Below, piece after piece: positions 1 to 7,672 of a stretch of 64,000 nt of DNA. Origin of the DNA: Palsa-147 sp963771905 (GTDB taxonomy: Bacteria; Acidobacteriota; Terriglobia; Acidiferrales; UBA7541); NCBI GenBank assembly GCA_963771905.1, contig CAVYVI010000006.1, positions 310,001-374,000 on the forward strand. The letters are read 5' to 3'. A program made the translations under genes and the position numbers. Numbering within the stretch: the stretch's first letter is position 1; the number at the start of each line of letters is the position of its first letter. The notes beneath the pieces were generated by a model. The model saw nothing but the letters and a program-made list of their open reading frames with translations. It was not told the origin of the DNA and made no database searches.

Positions 1-191
1 CGCGGATTGCGGCCGATGCCGGTCTTGCGCGGCTTGACGTTAAATACGCCAAAGCGGCGGAGCTCAATGCGTTCGCCGCGGCCGAGAGCGTTCTTCATGG
101 CTTCGAAGACGGTCTCGACAGCCTGTTCGGCCTTGGTTCGGGTGATGCTGGTTTTCTGCACGACCGCGTTGACGATATCGAGCTTAATCAC
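1..191 (-). CDS. HU/IHF-family DNA-binding protein (partial, C-terminus outside window)
   Basis: The minus strand reads a GTG-started frame whose first 63 residues (beginning VIKLDIVNAV) match the N-terminal two-thirds of the HU/IHF nucleoid protein family. The helical part carries TKAEQAVETVFEAM, followed by the beta-arm entry RIELRRFGVFNV and RKTGIGRNP, which is the classic DNA-wrapping arm. A ribosome site GGGAGG lies 5 to 6 bases upstream of the GTG at 191, which supports this start; the GTG start also keeps it out of simple ATG-based ORF lists. The protein would be a homo- or heterodimeric DNA-bending protein. It is divergent from dcd. HU and IHF subunits cannot be told apart from this fragment. 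Confidence 0.9.
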   Translation of the reverse strand, partial: MIKLDIVNAVVQKTSITRTKAEQAVETVFEAMKNALGRGERIELRRFGVFNVKPRKTGIGRNP

Positions 192-240
192 AATGCCTCC
201 CGCGCAAGACGCAAATGTATGCTAGTCAGCGGTTTGCAGG

Positions 241-269
241 TTGTCAAGTTTTGGGCGGTGTACTAAACT
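241..269 (+). promoter_or_regulatory. Candidate sigma70-type promoter for dcd
   Basis: TTGTCA at 241-246 and TAAACT at 264-269 are separated by 17 bases, a good vegetative promoter layout in the divergent spacer between the HU/IHF gene and dcd. Transcription would start roughly 40 bases before the dcd start codon. This is a pattern match only. Confidence 0.4.
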
Positions 270-317
270 GCGCTCCCCATTTCGCTTTTGCCCTGAGGAT
301 GAGAAGGAGAGTTCCCG

Positions 318-872
318 ATGAGTGTGAAGTCTGATACATGGATTCGCCGCATGGCCACAGAGCATAAGATGATCGAGCCGTTTGCCGACCGGCAGGTTCG
401 CGACGGCGTGATCAGCTACGGCGTTTCGTCTTACGGCTACGATCTGCGCGTGGCCGATGAGTTTCGCATTTTTACGAACGTGAATTCATCGATCGTCGAC
501 CCCAAGCATTTTGATGCGAAATCGTTCGTCGAGTTTCAGGGCCCGGTTTGCATCGTGCCGCCGAATTCGTTCGCGCTGGGACGGTCGGTGGAATATTTTC
601 GAATTCCGCGAAGTACGCTGACTATCTGCGTTGGGAAATCGACATACGCGCGCTGCGGAATCATCGTCAACGTCACGCCGTTTGAGCCCGAGTGGGAGGG
701 TTTCGTGACGCTCGAAATTAGCAACACTACGCCCCTGCCCGCGAAAATCTACGCCAACGAAGGATTGTGCCAGGTGATTTTTTTTGAGTCGGATGAAGTC
801 TGCGAGATCTCGTACAAGGACAAGAAAGGGAAGTATCAGGCGCAGCAGGGAATCGTTTTGCCGCGCCTGTGA
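318..872 (+). CDS. dcd: dCTP deaminase
   Basis: A 184-residue protein of the trimeric dCTP deaminase/dUTPase fold. It converts dCTP to dUTP and ammonia, feeding thymidylate synthesis. Diagnostic segments are GVSSYGYDLRV near residue 35, the phosphate-binding GKSTYARCG near 107, and EWEGFVTLEISN, in which Glu133 corresponds to the catalytic glutamate of the family. Length is close to that of typical bacterial Dcd (about 185-195). An AGAAGGAG ribosome site precedes the ATG. I see no feature that specifically indicates the bifunctional dUMP-forming variant, though this cannot be excluded by eye. It converges on the disrupted nitroreductase gene. Confidence 0.93.
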   Translation: MSVKSDTWIRRMATEHKMIEPFADRQVRDGVISYGVSSYGYDLRVADEFRIFTNVNSSIVDPKHFDAKSFVEFQGPVCIVPPNSFALGRSVEYFRIPRSTLTICVGKSTYARCGIIVNVTPFEPEWEGFVTLEISNTTPLPAKIYANEGLCQVIFFESDEVCEISYKDKKGKYQAQQGIVLPRL

Positions 873-900
873 TTTTCTCACCCGTTCTTTGTGCCGTTCT

Positions 901-1505
901 TCATGCTCTGACGATCGGCGAGGTCGAATTCCAGTGGCCCGAGAAAACGAATCCGTCGAGATCTTTGCGCGTGCGCGGCTGCAATTCTCTTTGGCGAAGA
1001 TCTTCGGGTAAGGTGGACAGCTCACCCCGTAACCGATGGCGACGGCGGTCATGGGCTCATAACCATCCGGAACGCCGTAGGCGTCTTTCACTTTCTCCGG
1101 AAAGAAACCGCCCATCTGGTGGACGAACAGTCCTTCGGCCATCGCTTCGAAAGTCAAGTGCGCAATCGACTGCCCCATGTCGTATTGGGCGTGCCGGTTG
1201 GGCTCGTTGTTTTTCGTCCAATTGAGCCTCGTGACCGTAAACACAAGAACGGGTGCGTCTTTGGCCCAACCGATATTTCCCGGGCGAAGGCACTGCAGGG
1301 CTCGCGCGAATTCTTCCGCATTGTCTTTTGTGGCGACGATGAAGTACCACGGCTGTTCGTTGGCCGAGGATGGCGACCAGCGTGCAGCTTCGAACAGCCG
1401 CCGCAGTTTTTCAGGCTCGACGAGCCTGTCCTCGAATGCGCGAGGGCTCCAGCGTCGCGTGAGATGCTCGTGTATCCGTACTTGTGTCGGTGCTGGTTTT
1501 TCCAT
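901..1505 (-). pseudogene. Nitroreductase-family flavoprotein, interrupted by a one-base frameshift
   Basis: The first ~160 codons from 1505 encode an FMN-dependent nitroreductase-like protein (RRWSPRAFEDR, ARWSPSSANEQPW, GGFFPEKVKDAYGVPDGYEP, AVAIGYG). The frame then runs into nonsense. Shifting frame at the run of four G on the coding strand (plus-strand C run at 1025-1028) restores a typical family tail: GELSTLPEDLRQRELQ, then TRKDLDGFVFSGHW and a stop at 901-903. One missing base in the G run explains it. The intact protein would be about 201 residues, normal for the family. Whether this is a real mutation or a sequencing/assembly error cannot be decided from one sequence. A GGGAG ribosome site precedes the ATG. 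Confidence 0.85.
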
Positions 1506-1605
1506 GAGTCCCGTGCTCCCGTAAAATCGAAGTTCCGTTTTTGAGCGCGTTTCGACCGTGGCGCTCTTTCGCCCGGTTCCAGCCGCGCTCGATCGTGGAC
1601 TTCGA

Positions 1606-2121
1606 TTACTTCTGAATGACGCCGCAGGCGATTCGCGCGCCGGAGTTTCCGGCTGGATCCGTCATTTCATCGTCCGGGCCGGCGTGGATCACCAGCGCAG
1701 TGCCATCGGGGTGAAATAGAGAGTTCGGTCCTTCTCCGAGCGTGACGTTTTTGTCGATAACCGTTGCCTTCACGGTACCGTCCGCAGCCACCATGAGATT
1801 CGAAAGATCGCCGTTGTGCGGACCATCGGGGTTCTTCAAGCCGTGCTTCTTGGCGTCGGGATTGAAGTGTGGGCCTGCCGTTTTGAAGTCGGGGACGTCG
1901 CACTTGCCCACGGAATGAATATGGAATCCGTGAACGCCCGGCGACAATTGTGCGGCGCTCAGAGAGATCTCGACACCATTGGGCGTTTGCTCGAGCGTTG
2001 CGGTGCCGATTTTCTGTCCTTTGGCGTCGATCAGGTCGGCGTGCGCGGTTTGCTGCGCGCGCAGCGGAATCGACATCGAGAGAAGTAGAACCAGCCCCGT
2101 AATCCAATTTCGCATCTTCAT
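1606..2121 (-). CDS. sodC: Periplasmic Cu/Zn superoxide dismutase
   Basis: A 171-residue exported protein. The N-terminal signal peptide MKMRNWITGLVLLLSM ends around LRAQQ. The mature part is a Cu/Zn SOD beta-barrel: GVHGFHIHSVGKCD supplies two copper histidines and the first disulfide cysteine, GPHFNPDAKKHG the bridging and zinc histidines, then HNGDLSN, and the last copper histidine and second cysteine lie in ALVIHAGPDDE and ARIACGVI. It dismutates superoxide in the periplasm. I place the start at 2121 rather than at the upstream in-frame codon at 2184, because a GGAGG ribosome site lies 8 bases before 2121 and the signal peptide begins there. Confidence 0.95.
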   Translation of the reverse strand: MKMRNWITGLVLLLSMSIPLRAQQTAHADLIDAKGQKIGTATLEQTPNGVEISLSAAQLSPGVHGFHIHSVGKCDVPDFKTAGPHFNPDAKKHGLKNPDGPHNGDLSNLMVAADGTVKATVIDKNVTLGEGPNSLFHPDGTALVIHAGPDDEMTDPAGNSGARIACGVIQK

Positions 2122-2255
2122 GGGTAAAGCCTCCGTTTGCGATTGAGGTTCGGATGCCGGTGAAAGCGACACCCGGCGCGCCATTCAGTAGATGCTGGAC
2201 AACCCGGCAAGGTTCCGAAACTGCCTAGAAACGATGCCGGGCGGCCGCAGCGAAC

Positions 2256-2669
2256 TTATCGCGATTCCGTGGCAGGATTCCCGAGCGAGAGTCGGCCGGG
2301 GCCCGCGGAAGTTACCACCAGGAGGCCACCCATGATGGCGAGATTTTTCAAGAAATTCACCATTTGAGTCAGCTGCTCGGGTCCCCGAATGGCCCAGAAA
2401 TGGTGAAACAGGAGCGTGGTCGGGATCAGATAAACGAATAGCGCCCACGCGGCGACACGCGCCTTATACCCGGTCAATAGCATCACCCCGCCGATGAGTT
2501 CGATAGCTGCGGCGATCGCCAAGCTCACTGCCGGCAGCGGCAATCCGACGGCTGCAGCATATCCGACCATCGTGCTGAACCCGAAAATCTTGAGGGTCCC
2601 GCTGACCAGAAAAACCACGCTCAAGAGTATTCTTGCGAACAGCATTGTGTAACGGCTCGAATCATTCAT
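2256..2669 (-). CDS. DoxX-family membrane protein
   Basis: A 137-residue inner-membrane protein with four predicted helices (about residues 8-30, 45-66, 70-92 and 105-125). The family signature is in the first helix (FARILLSVVFLVSGTLKIFGF), and the central ELIGGVMLLTGYKARVAAWAL segment is also typical. DoxX/DoxD-like proteins are poorly defined; some associate with thiosulfate:quinone oxidoreductase or with oxidative-stress complexes together with SOD. Here it lies between sodC and a pirin gene, on the same strand and behind a MarR regulator, which suggests a redox or electrophile stress role. That role is inference. Confidence 0.85.
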   Translation of the reverse strand: MNDSSRYTMLFARILLSVVFLVSGTLKIFGFSTMVGYAAAVGLPLPAVSLAIAAAIELIGGVMLLTGYKARVAAWALFVYLIPTTLLFHHFWAIRGPEQLTQMVNFLKNLAIMGGLLVVTSAGPGRLSLGNPATESR

Positions 2670-2701
2670 GCTCTTTTCTCCTTAATCCCTTCTGAGAATG
2701 T

Positions 2702-3391
2702 TCATGCGAGATCGAACAACAACACTTCTGAGGATTCGGTCGGCTCGAAAGTGACCTGCGATTCGTTCGAAATCGCGGCGCCATCCCCGGCCTTCACGAA
2801 TTGCCCGTTCAACTTTCCGCCGCCCCGCGCGATTTGCGCCCACGCGTGACGTCCCGGCTTGAGTTCGTGCACAGCCCTCTGTCCCGGCGCGAGCTTGGCC
2901 GCAAACAGCTCCGCATCCTGATGAAGGCTCACCGCGCCCTCAGGTCCGGCAATGGGTTGGAACTTTCCGTCGAGCTCGCCGGGCGTGAATGTGTGCTGCT
3001 CATAGCTTGGCTTGATTCCGCGCCGTTCCGGCGTGATCCAGATTTGCAGCAAATGCACGGGCTGCGTCGGCGAGGGGTTGTACTCGCTGTGCATCACGCC
3101 CGTGCCCGCGCTCATCTTCTGGATTTCGCCCGGCCGGACCACACCGCGATTGCCCATGTTGTCGCGGTGCTCGATCGCGCCTTCCAGGACGTAGGTAATG
3201 ATTTCCATGTCGCGGTGCGGATGCATGCCGAATCCCTTTCCCGGCGCCACGTGATCCTCGTTGATCACCCGCAGCGACCGAAATTCCACGTGCTCCGGGT
3301 CGTAATAATCCGCGAACGAAAACGTGAAGCGGCTATCGAGCCAGCCCAGGTCTCCGTGTCCGCGCTCATCGCTTTGTCGAATTTGAATCAT
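2702..3391 (-). CDS. Pirin-family bicupin protein
   Basis: A 229-residue bicupin. The pirin metal site is visible as GFGMHPHRDMEIITYVLEG (His57, His59) followed by the histidine in MHSEYNPS and a nearby glutamate. The C-terminal cupin contains VHELKPGRHAWAQIARG. Bacterial pirins of this YhhW-like group bind Fe and some have quercetinase activity; the physiological substrate is unknown. I place the start at 3391 (MIQIRQSDER), because an AAGGGAG ribosome site precedes it by 7 bases. The upstream in-frame codon at 3412 lacks one. The start lies inside the 3' end of the marR gene (26-base overlap), so the two are probably translationally coupled. Confidence 0.9.
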   Translation of the reverse strand: MIQIRQSDERGHGDLGWLDSRFTFSFADYYDPEHVEFRSLRVINEDHVAPGKGFGMHPHRDMEIITYVLEGAIEHRDNMGNRGVVRPGEIQKMSAGTGVMHSEYNPSPTQPVHLLQIWITPERRGIKPSYEQHTFTPGELDGKFQPIAGPEGAVSLHQDAELFAAKLAPGQRAVHELKPGRHAWAQIARGGGKLNGQFVKAGDGAAISNESQVTFEPTESSEVLLFDLA

Positions 3392-3890
3392 GTGCGTCTC
3401 CCTTTTGCTCATTCGGTTTTATGGATTCGATTTCTGCGCCGGCGCTGACTTTGCGGCCGAATTTCCTGCAAAGACGCCGTAGCTCGTCCTGCTCGGCGGG
3501 CGATAAACGCCCAATCGTCTTCGCAATGGCCTCCACGTGCCCAGGCAGCACCTTTGCCACGCGACGCCGTCCCGCAGGCGTTAAGTGAACGCGAATCATG
3601 CGCCGGTCGTCCGCCTGCCGCTCTCGGCGCACCCATCCGTGCTTCTCCAGGTTGTTGATCACCATCGTGACGTTGCCGCCCGATTTCAGCAGCTTGTCAG
3701 CGATGGTGTGCTGGCAAAGCGGTCCCAGGTGGTAGAGAGCCTCCAGAGTTCCGAACTGGCTCACCGTCAGTCCATCGGCCTCCAGGAGTGTCGCCAACTC
3801 AGTTCCTACGGTGTTCGCGGCGCGTATCAGCGTGATGTAGGCGTTTAGAGCCCGGACGGCGTTTTCGCAGCCTTTGAAATGTGTCGGCAT
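3366..3890 (-). CDS. MarR-family transcriptional regulator
   Basis: A 174-residue winged-helix regulator. The helix-turn-helix is visible in LTVSQFGTLEALYHLGPLCQHTIADKLLKSGGNVTMVINNLEKHGWV, and the wing in RRERQADDRRMIRVHLTPAG. I prefer the start at 3890 (MPTHFKGCEN) over the ORF start at 3947, because the longer version would run through a perfect palindrome at 3907-3928 that looks like the gene's own operator. It is the first gene of a likely marR-pirin-doxX(-sodC) unit on the minus strand. MarR proteins of this size commonly sense oxidants or aromatic electrophiles, which fits the neighbours. The ligand is not predictable here. Confidence 0.9.
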   Translation of the reverse strand: MPTHFKGCENAVRALNAYITLIRAANTVGTELATLLEADGLTVSQFGTLEALYHLGPLCQHTIADKLLKSGGNVTMVINNLEKHGWVRRERQADDRRMIRVHLTPAGRRRVAKVLPGHVEAIAKTIGRLSPAEQDELRRLCRKFGRKVSAGAEIESIKPNEQKGDAHDSNSTKR

Positions 3891-3906
3891 AAACCCTTCG
3901 AGATCG

Positions 3907-3928
3907 AATCGTTTAACGTCAAACGATT
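3907..3928. promoter_or_regulatory. Palindromic MarR operator candidate
   Basis: AATCGTTT at 3907-3914 and its exact reverse complement AAACGATT at 3921-3928 flank a 6-base spacer. On the minus strand the core reads GTTTGACGTTAAAC, itself almost palindromic. It sits 17 bases upstream of the preferred marR start at 3890. Position and shape fit autoregulation by the MarR protein. Confidence 0.55.
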
Positions 3929-3985
3929 GGATGAGGAGTGCTGCCAAAGGATTCAGTTCTGTATAAGTTGCAGAATAAAAAGGTC

Positions 3986-4717
3986 TTACGGCTTCTGCGT
4001 GGGACGAAGGTCGATCTCGCTGATGAAGCTTTGGGGTGACTGGGTCACCAGCGTCGCAACGGCATGCGCGACATCGGCAGGCTGGAGCAGCTTCGAGGTG
4101 TCACGCCCAGCGTGCGGTGAAAAGTCGGTCGCCACGCTGCCCGGGCATACAACGCTGACGCGAATTCCATATCCGCGCAAATCCTCGGCCATGCACGCCG
4201 TCAGACCCATCAATCCCCATTTTGAGGCGCAATAAATACCGCCGCCGACGAACGCATTTTTCCCCGCGAGCGAGCTGATATTGATAATGTGGCCCCGGCG
4301 CTGTTCGATCATTTTCGGCACGATTGCGCGGCTCACCAGGAACACTGATTTCAGATTGGTGTCTAATACTTGGTCCCAATCGGATTCGGCCATCTCGTGC
4401 GCGGGGCCGAATCGCCCGATTCCGGCGTTGTTCACAAGAATCTCGATTGGACCGAGTTCGCCATGTATCCGGTTGACGAGATTTTGAATTTCATCCATGC
4501 GGGTTACGTCGGCGGGTATGGCAAGAACCTCGATTCCATCGCGGCGGAGAGCGGACGCTGTGGCTTCCAGCTTCGCGGCGTCGCGCGCGCAAATGCCGAT
4601 GCGCGCTCCGAGCTCCCCCAGGCGTCGCGCGATGGCCTGGCCGATGCCGCGGCTCACGCCCGTGACGAGCGCGGTCACATTCGCGAGAGGCTTTTCATTG
4701 GATTGCGCTGCGGCCAT
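3986..4717 (-). CDS. Short-chain dehydrogenase/reductase (FabG-like)
   Basis: A 243-residue classical SDR with NAD(P)-binding TGVSRGIG near residue 20, NNAG near 95, and the catalytic Ser-Tyr-Lys set in IISSLAG and YCASKWG. The PG motif follows in VVCPGSVATDF. The family interconverts alcohols and ketones with NAD(P)H; the true substrate is unknown. The TGVSRG form plus CARD after the second strand suggests NADP(H) preference. The ATG at 4717 is preferred to 4726 because the AAGGA ribosome site is 8 bases before it and would abut the first ATG. FabG (3-ketoacyl-ACP reductase) is one possibility, but there are no fatty-acid genes beside it. Confidence 0.88.
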   Translation of the reverse strand: MAAAQSNEKPLANVTALVTGVSRGIGQAIARRLGELGARIGICARDAAKLEATASALRRDGIEVLAIPADVTRMDEIQNLVNRIHGELGPIEILVNNAGIGRFGPAHEMAESDWDQVLDTNLKSVFLVSRAIVPKMIEQRRGHIINISSLAGKNAFVGGGIYCASKWGLMGLTACMAEDLRGYGIRVSVVCPGSVATDFSPHAGRDTSKLLQPADVAHAVATLVTQSPQSFISEIDLRPTQKP

Positions 4718-4963
4718 CGTGATCATCCTTCAAGCGGGCGACGTTTCCTCCCAATTCACCATCTTACCATCGGAGCAGGAGCGTTACGGGCACCGCTCCG
4801 GTATGCAGCCGGTGCGCTATAAAAATTCAAATGGCCTTGCGCGACTGAATTCCTTTTCCTATAATCCCGTAGCTTTCTTTTCTCAGATCCCTGCAGGGGT
4901 CGTCGTTCCGTTTTTCTTCGACCGCTTGCCCATAATGAATTTGGCCGAGGAGGCAGGTAAACA

Positions 4964-6280
4964 ATGATGCGAAAGTGTATGGCCGCAAAGAGTCTTCTGC
5001 TGGCACTTGGAATCTTTCTCTGCTGGCAGGTTCGGCCGGCGGCCGCCGCGCAACAAGCGGGTCAACCGACCTATACGATCCCGGAATATAACGCGTTTCA
5101 GGCTTGCCACGCGGAAACAAAGCCCGATTCGCAGGTCAAGTGCCTTGACGATTTTGTAGTGAAATTTCCGAAGTCGACTCTGATGAAATACGTCGACCAG
5201 CTTTACATTCCCGCGTACAACCTGTTGAAGAATTACCCGAAAGTGATTGAATACGCGGACAAATTTGTAGCAGAAAGCGACCCGAAGGCCGATGCCGCCG
5301 GACGCCTCCAGGCTCTCTATTCGCGTTCCGCAGTTTTTGAGTTTGCGTACAATCCCAAAGCGCCGGACGCGACGGATCAATTGAACAAGGCGAAGGCCGG
5401 GGCATCGGCAGGATTGGAAGCGCTCGACGCGCTTCCGAAGCCCGATAACATGACCGCGCAGCAGTTTGCGGATAACAAAAAACCCGCGGCGGCGCTCTTC
5501 AACAACACCGCTGGTTTCGCCGAGCTGCAACTGAAGGATTACGCAGGCGCGGCCGCGTCATTCAAGGCCGTGCTCGCGAACACGCCGAACGATGGCGTGG
5601 CTTCTTACCGGCTTGGCGTAGCGTTGCTCCAGGAAACGCCTCCGCAATCGATGGATGGATTCTGGGCCCTTGCGCGAGCGATCGCGCTGAAGGCGCCCGG
5701 CGACGCGCAGATCAAGGATTATCTCCGCAAGCGCCTCATCGTTTATCAACAGTCGGGCTGCGACAATCTCGTTGATCCGCAAATGAATGAACTGCTTCAG
5801 TTGGCCGCGGGCTCAACGGATCGGCCGGCTACTTACACGATTCCCAGCCAGGCCGATCTCGATAAAGTTCGCCAATCGTCCAATATTCTTTCGGTGTTGA
5901 CGGACTTGAAGGGCGGCGGAGACAAGGCCAAACTGACGTGGCTGGCGATCTGCGGCTCGGAATTTCCGGAAGTCGTGGGGAAAATTATCGACGTGACGCC
6001 GAATACGGACAATGTTGAATTGCACGTTTACACCGGCGCGACTTCCGAAGAAATGGAAGCCGCGACGACCGCGAACATGGACGTGAAAGTCGAAGGCCAA
6101 CCGGAAGCCAGCCGCCTGCAAAAGGACGACGGCGTGCGGTTCTCCGGCACTCTTGCCGGATACGACCCCGAGCCGTTTATGCTTCACTGGGAGAAGGCCA
6201 AGGTGAATCCGGAGGACATCCCGTCGGCGAAAGCGGGTGAGCGCAAACCGCATAAGGTCGGGAAGACTACTTCGAACTAG
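4964..6280 (+). CDS. Secreted tetratricopeptide-like repeat protein
   Basis: A 438-residue exported protein. The signal peptide spans about residues 1-29 (KSLLLALGIFLCW, cleavage near AAAAQQ). The remainder is alpha-helical with TPR-like units: YPKVIEYADKFVAESDPKADAAGRLQALYS, then LFNNTAGFAELQLKDYAGAAASFKAVLANTPNDGVASYRLGVALLQ. The C-terminal ~130 residues form a separate beta-rich domain (LTWLAICGSEFPEVVGKIIDV, KDDGVRFSGTLAGYDPEPFMLHWEKAKV). TPR proteins usually act as periplasmic scaffolds. The function here is unknown. GGAGGCAGG is placed well before the ATG. The gene is followed by a strong hairpin terminator. Confidence 0.8.
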   Translation: MMRKCMAAKSLLLALGIFLCWQVRPAAAAQQAGQPTYTIPEYNAFQACHAETKPDSQVKCLDDFVVKFPKSTLMKYVDQLYIPAYNLLKNYPKVIEYADKFVAESDPKADAAGRLQALYSRSAVFEFAYNPKAPDATDQLNKAKAGASAGLEALDALPKPDNMTAQQFADNKKPAAALFNNTAGFAELQLKDYAGAAASFKAVLANTPNDGVASYRLGVALLQETPPQSMDGFWALARAIALKAPGDAQIKDYLRKRLIVYQQSGCDNLVDPQMNELLQLAAGSTDRPATYTIPSQADLDKVRQSSNILSVLTDLKGGGDKAKLTWLAICGSEFPEVVGKIIDVTPNTDNVELHVYTGATSEEMEAATTANMDVKVEGQPEASRLQKDDGVRFSGTLAGYDPEPFMLHWEKAKVNPEDIPSAKAGERKPHKVGKTTSN

Positions 6281-6316
6281 CTGTTCTCAGCTCATCACGG
6301 TCTATTCCACAAATTG

Positions 6317-6351
6317 AAAATGCCCGCCGGAAGATCCGGCGGCCATTTTTT
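6317..6351. terminator. Bidirectional intrinsic terminator
   Basis: CCGCCGG (6324-6330) and CCGGCGG (6336-6342) form a perfect 7-bp stem around a 5-base loop. After one C-C mismatch the stem extends through an A run on the left and CATTTTTT on the right. The A and T runs on both sides let it work for the gene ending at 6280 (+) and the small regulator ending at 6376 (-). Confidence 0.85.
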
Positions 6352-6375
6352 GATTCGCAAACTAGATTCTGAGCG

Positions 6376-6597
6376 TTACTTCCGCCGGTGGGCGTGATTG
6401 TCGAGTTTGTACTCGTCGACTTTGCGGCTCAGAGTGTTGCGGTGTATGCCGAGGACTTTCGCCGCGCGCGATTGATTGCCGTTGGCGCGTTCGAGCGCTC
6501 GGCGAATGAACTTCTTCTCAAATTCGATAACGGCTTCGTCGAGCAAAATCCCGCGCTCGACCATCTGTCCGACCAGCGCTTCCAGTTGATCTTTCAC
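6376..6597 (-). CDS. Small Fis-type helix-turn-helix protein
   Basis: A 73-residue protein made almost entirely of the C-terminal Fis/NtrC DNA-binding domain: EFEKKFIRRALERANGNQSR, then AAKVLGIHRNTLSRKVDEY. It has no receiver or AAA+ domain. Stand-alone proteins of this form occur in many Acidobacteriota and Deltaproteobacteria and presumably bind DNA as dimers, like Fis. The start codon is GTG at 6597, with GGAG about 9 bases upstream. It lies 51 bases behind purC on the same strand and may be cotranscribed with it. Confidence 0.85.
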   Translation of the reverse strand: MKDQLEALVGQMVERGILLDEAVIEFEKKFIRRALERANGNQSRAAKVLGIHRNTLSRKVDEYKLDNHAHRRK

Positions 6598-6648
6598 GGT
6601 CGCACGCTCCGCGCAATGGCTTCAACGTAGTCCCCGCTTGGCCCGGTG

Positions 6649-7548
6649 CTAATCCAGCGCACGTCCTGTGACCCGCTCATAGGCTTCTCGATACCGGGCG
6701 CGCGTGGCGGAGACGACTTCGGCCGGAAGCGCCGGTCCCGGCGGTTGCTTGTTCCAACCGATGTGCTCGAGGTAATCCCGCACGTACTGTTTATCGAACG
6801 AAGGCTGCGCGCGGCCCGGCTGATACTCGCTAGCGGGCCAAAAGCGCGAGGAATCCGGCGTCAGCGCCTCATCGATCCAGATCAACTGGCCGTTCGCGAG
6901 TCCGAACTCGAATTTGGTGTCGGCGATGATGATCCCCCGCTCAGCCGCATACTCGGACGCGCGCGTGTAGATCTCGATCGAGATCTCGCGAATGCTCTTC
7001 GCGAGATCCTCGCCAATGCGGGACGCCGCTTCGGCGAAAGAAATGTTTTCATCGTGGCCGGACGTCGCCTTGGTCGACGGCGTGAAGATCGGCTCGGGCA
7101 GCTTCGAGGATTCCACAAGCCCCTTTTGCAGCGCGATGCCGCAAACCGCGCCGGTCTTCTGATAATCCTTCCAGCCGGACCCGGAAAGATAGCCGCGGAC
7201 CACGCACTCGATGGGAATCGGCTCCGTCCTTCGCACGAGCATCGACCTGCCTTCCAGTTCGGCCGCGAAAGGCGCGAGCTCGCCCGAAAAATTGCCGGCC
7301 GCCAGCACATGCGAGGGAACGATGCCGCTCAACTTCTCGAACCAGAACAGCGAAAGCTGCGTCAGAACCTTGCCCTTATCGGGAATCGGCGTCGGAAGAA
7401 CCACATCGAACGCCGAAAGCCGGTCGGTCGCGACGATTAGCAGTTTGTCTCCAACATCGTAAAGATCGCGAACTTTTCCGCGGCCGCGAAGTTTGAGTCC
7501 CGAGAAAGATGTTTGCGAAATTGCAGGCGCCATTTGGTACGAAGCCAT
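6649..7548 (-). CDS. purC: Phosphoribosylaminoimidazole-succinocarboxamide synthase (SAICAR synthetase)
   Basis: A 299-residue purine-pathway enzyme that ligates aspartate to CAIR with ATP, giving SAICAR. Visible signatures are RGRGKVRDLYDVGDKLLIVATDRLSAFD at the N-terminus, IPIECVVRGYLSGSGWKDYQ, STKATSGHDENIS, DTKFEFGL and WIDEALTPDSSRFW. The length fits the longer PurC subfamily. The ORF opens at 7662, but the coding match begins at MASYQM; an AAGGA ribosome site 10 bases before the ATG at 7548 supports that start. No other pur genes are adjacent. It lies downstream of smc, separated by a terminator. Confidence 0.95.
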   Translation of the reverse strand: MASYQMAPAISQTSFSGLKLRGRGKVRDLYDVGDKLLIVATDRLSAFDVVLPTPIPDKGKVLTQLSLFWFEKLSGIVPSHVLAAGNFSGELAPFAAELEGRSMLVRRTEPIPIECVVRGYLSGSGWKDYQKTGAVCGIALQKGLVESSKLPEPIFTPSTKATSGHDENISFAEAASRIGEDLAKSIREISIEIYTRASEYAAERGIIIADTKFEFGLANGQLIWIDEALTPDSSRFWPASEYQPGRAQPSFDKQYVRDYLEHIGWNKQPPGPALPAEVVSATRARYREAYERVTGRALD

Positions 7549-7609
7549 GAAATTGTTTTCCTTGTAGGAAGGCCGACATTCTAGCGCACGAGCCGGGGAT
7601 GTCAACCGA

Positions 7610-7664
7610 GAAGAAAAATGAAATGAAAAGTGCGCAGCGGAGATGCAAACCTCGCCGCGCACTT
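7610..7664 (-). terminator. Intrinsic terminator of smc
   Basis: Read on the minus strand, AAGTGCGC (7664-7657) pairs with GCGCACTT (7635-7628), and part of the intervening sequence also pairs. The stem is followed by a T-rich run (TTTTCATTTCATTTTTC). It begins 8 bases past the smc stop codon and lies well upstream of purC. Confidence 0.65.
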
Positions 7665-7672
7665 AGAGTCTG

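Noticed and set aside
486..900. The 3' continuation of the nitroreductase ORF into dcd (ORF to 486)
   Set aside because: This is out-of-frame read-through after the frameshift; the true C-terminus of the family is found in another frame and ends at 901.
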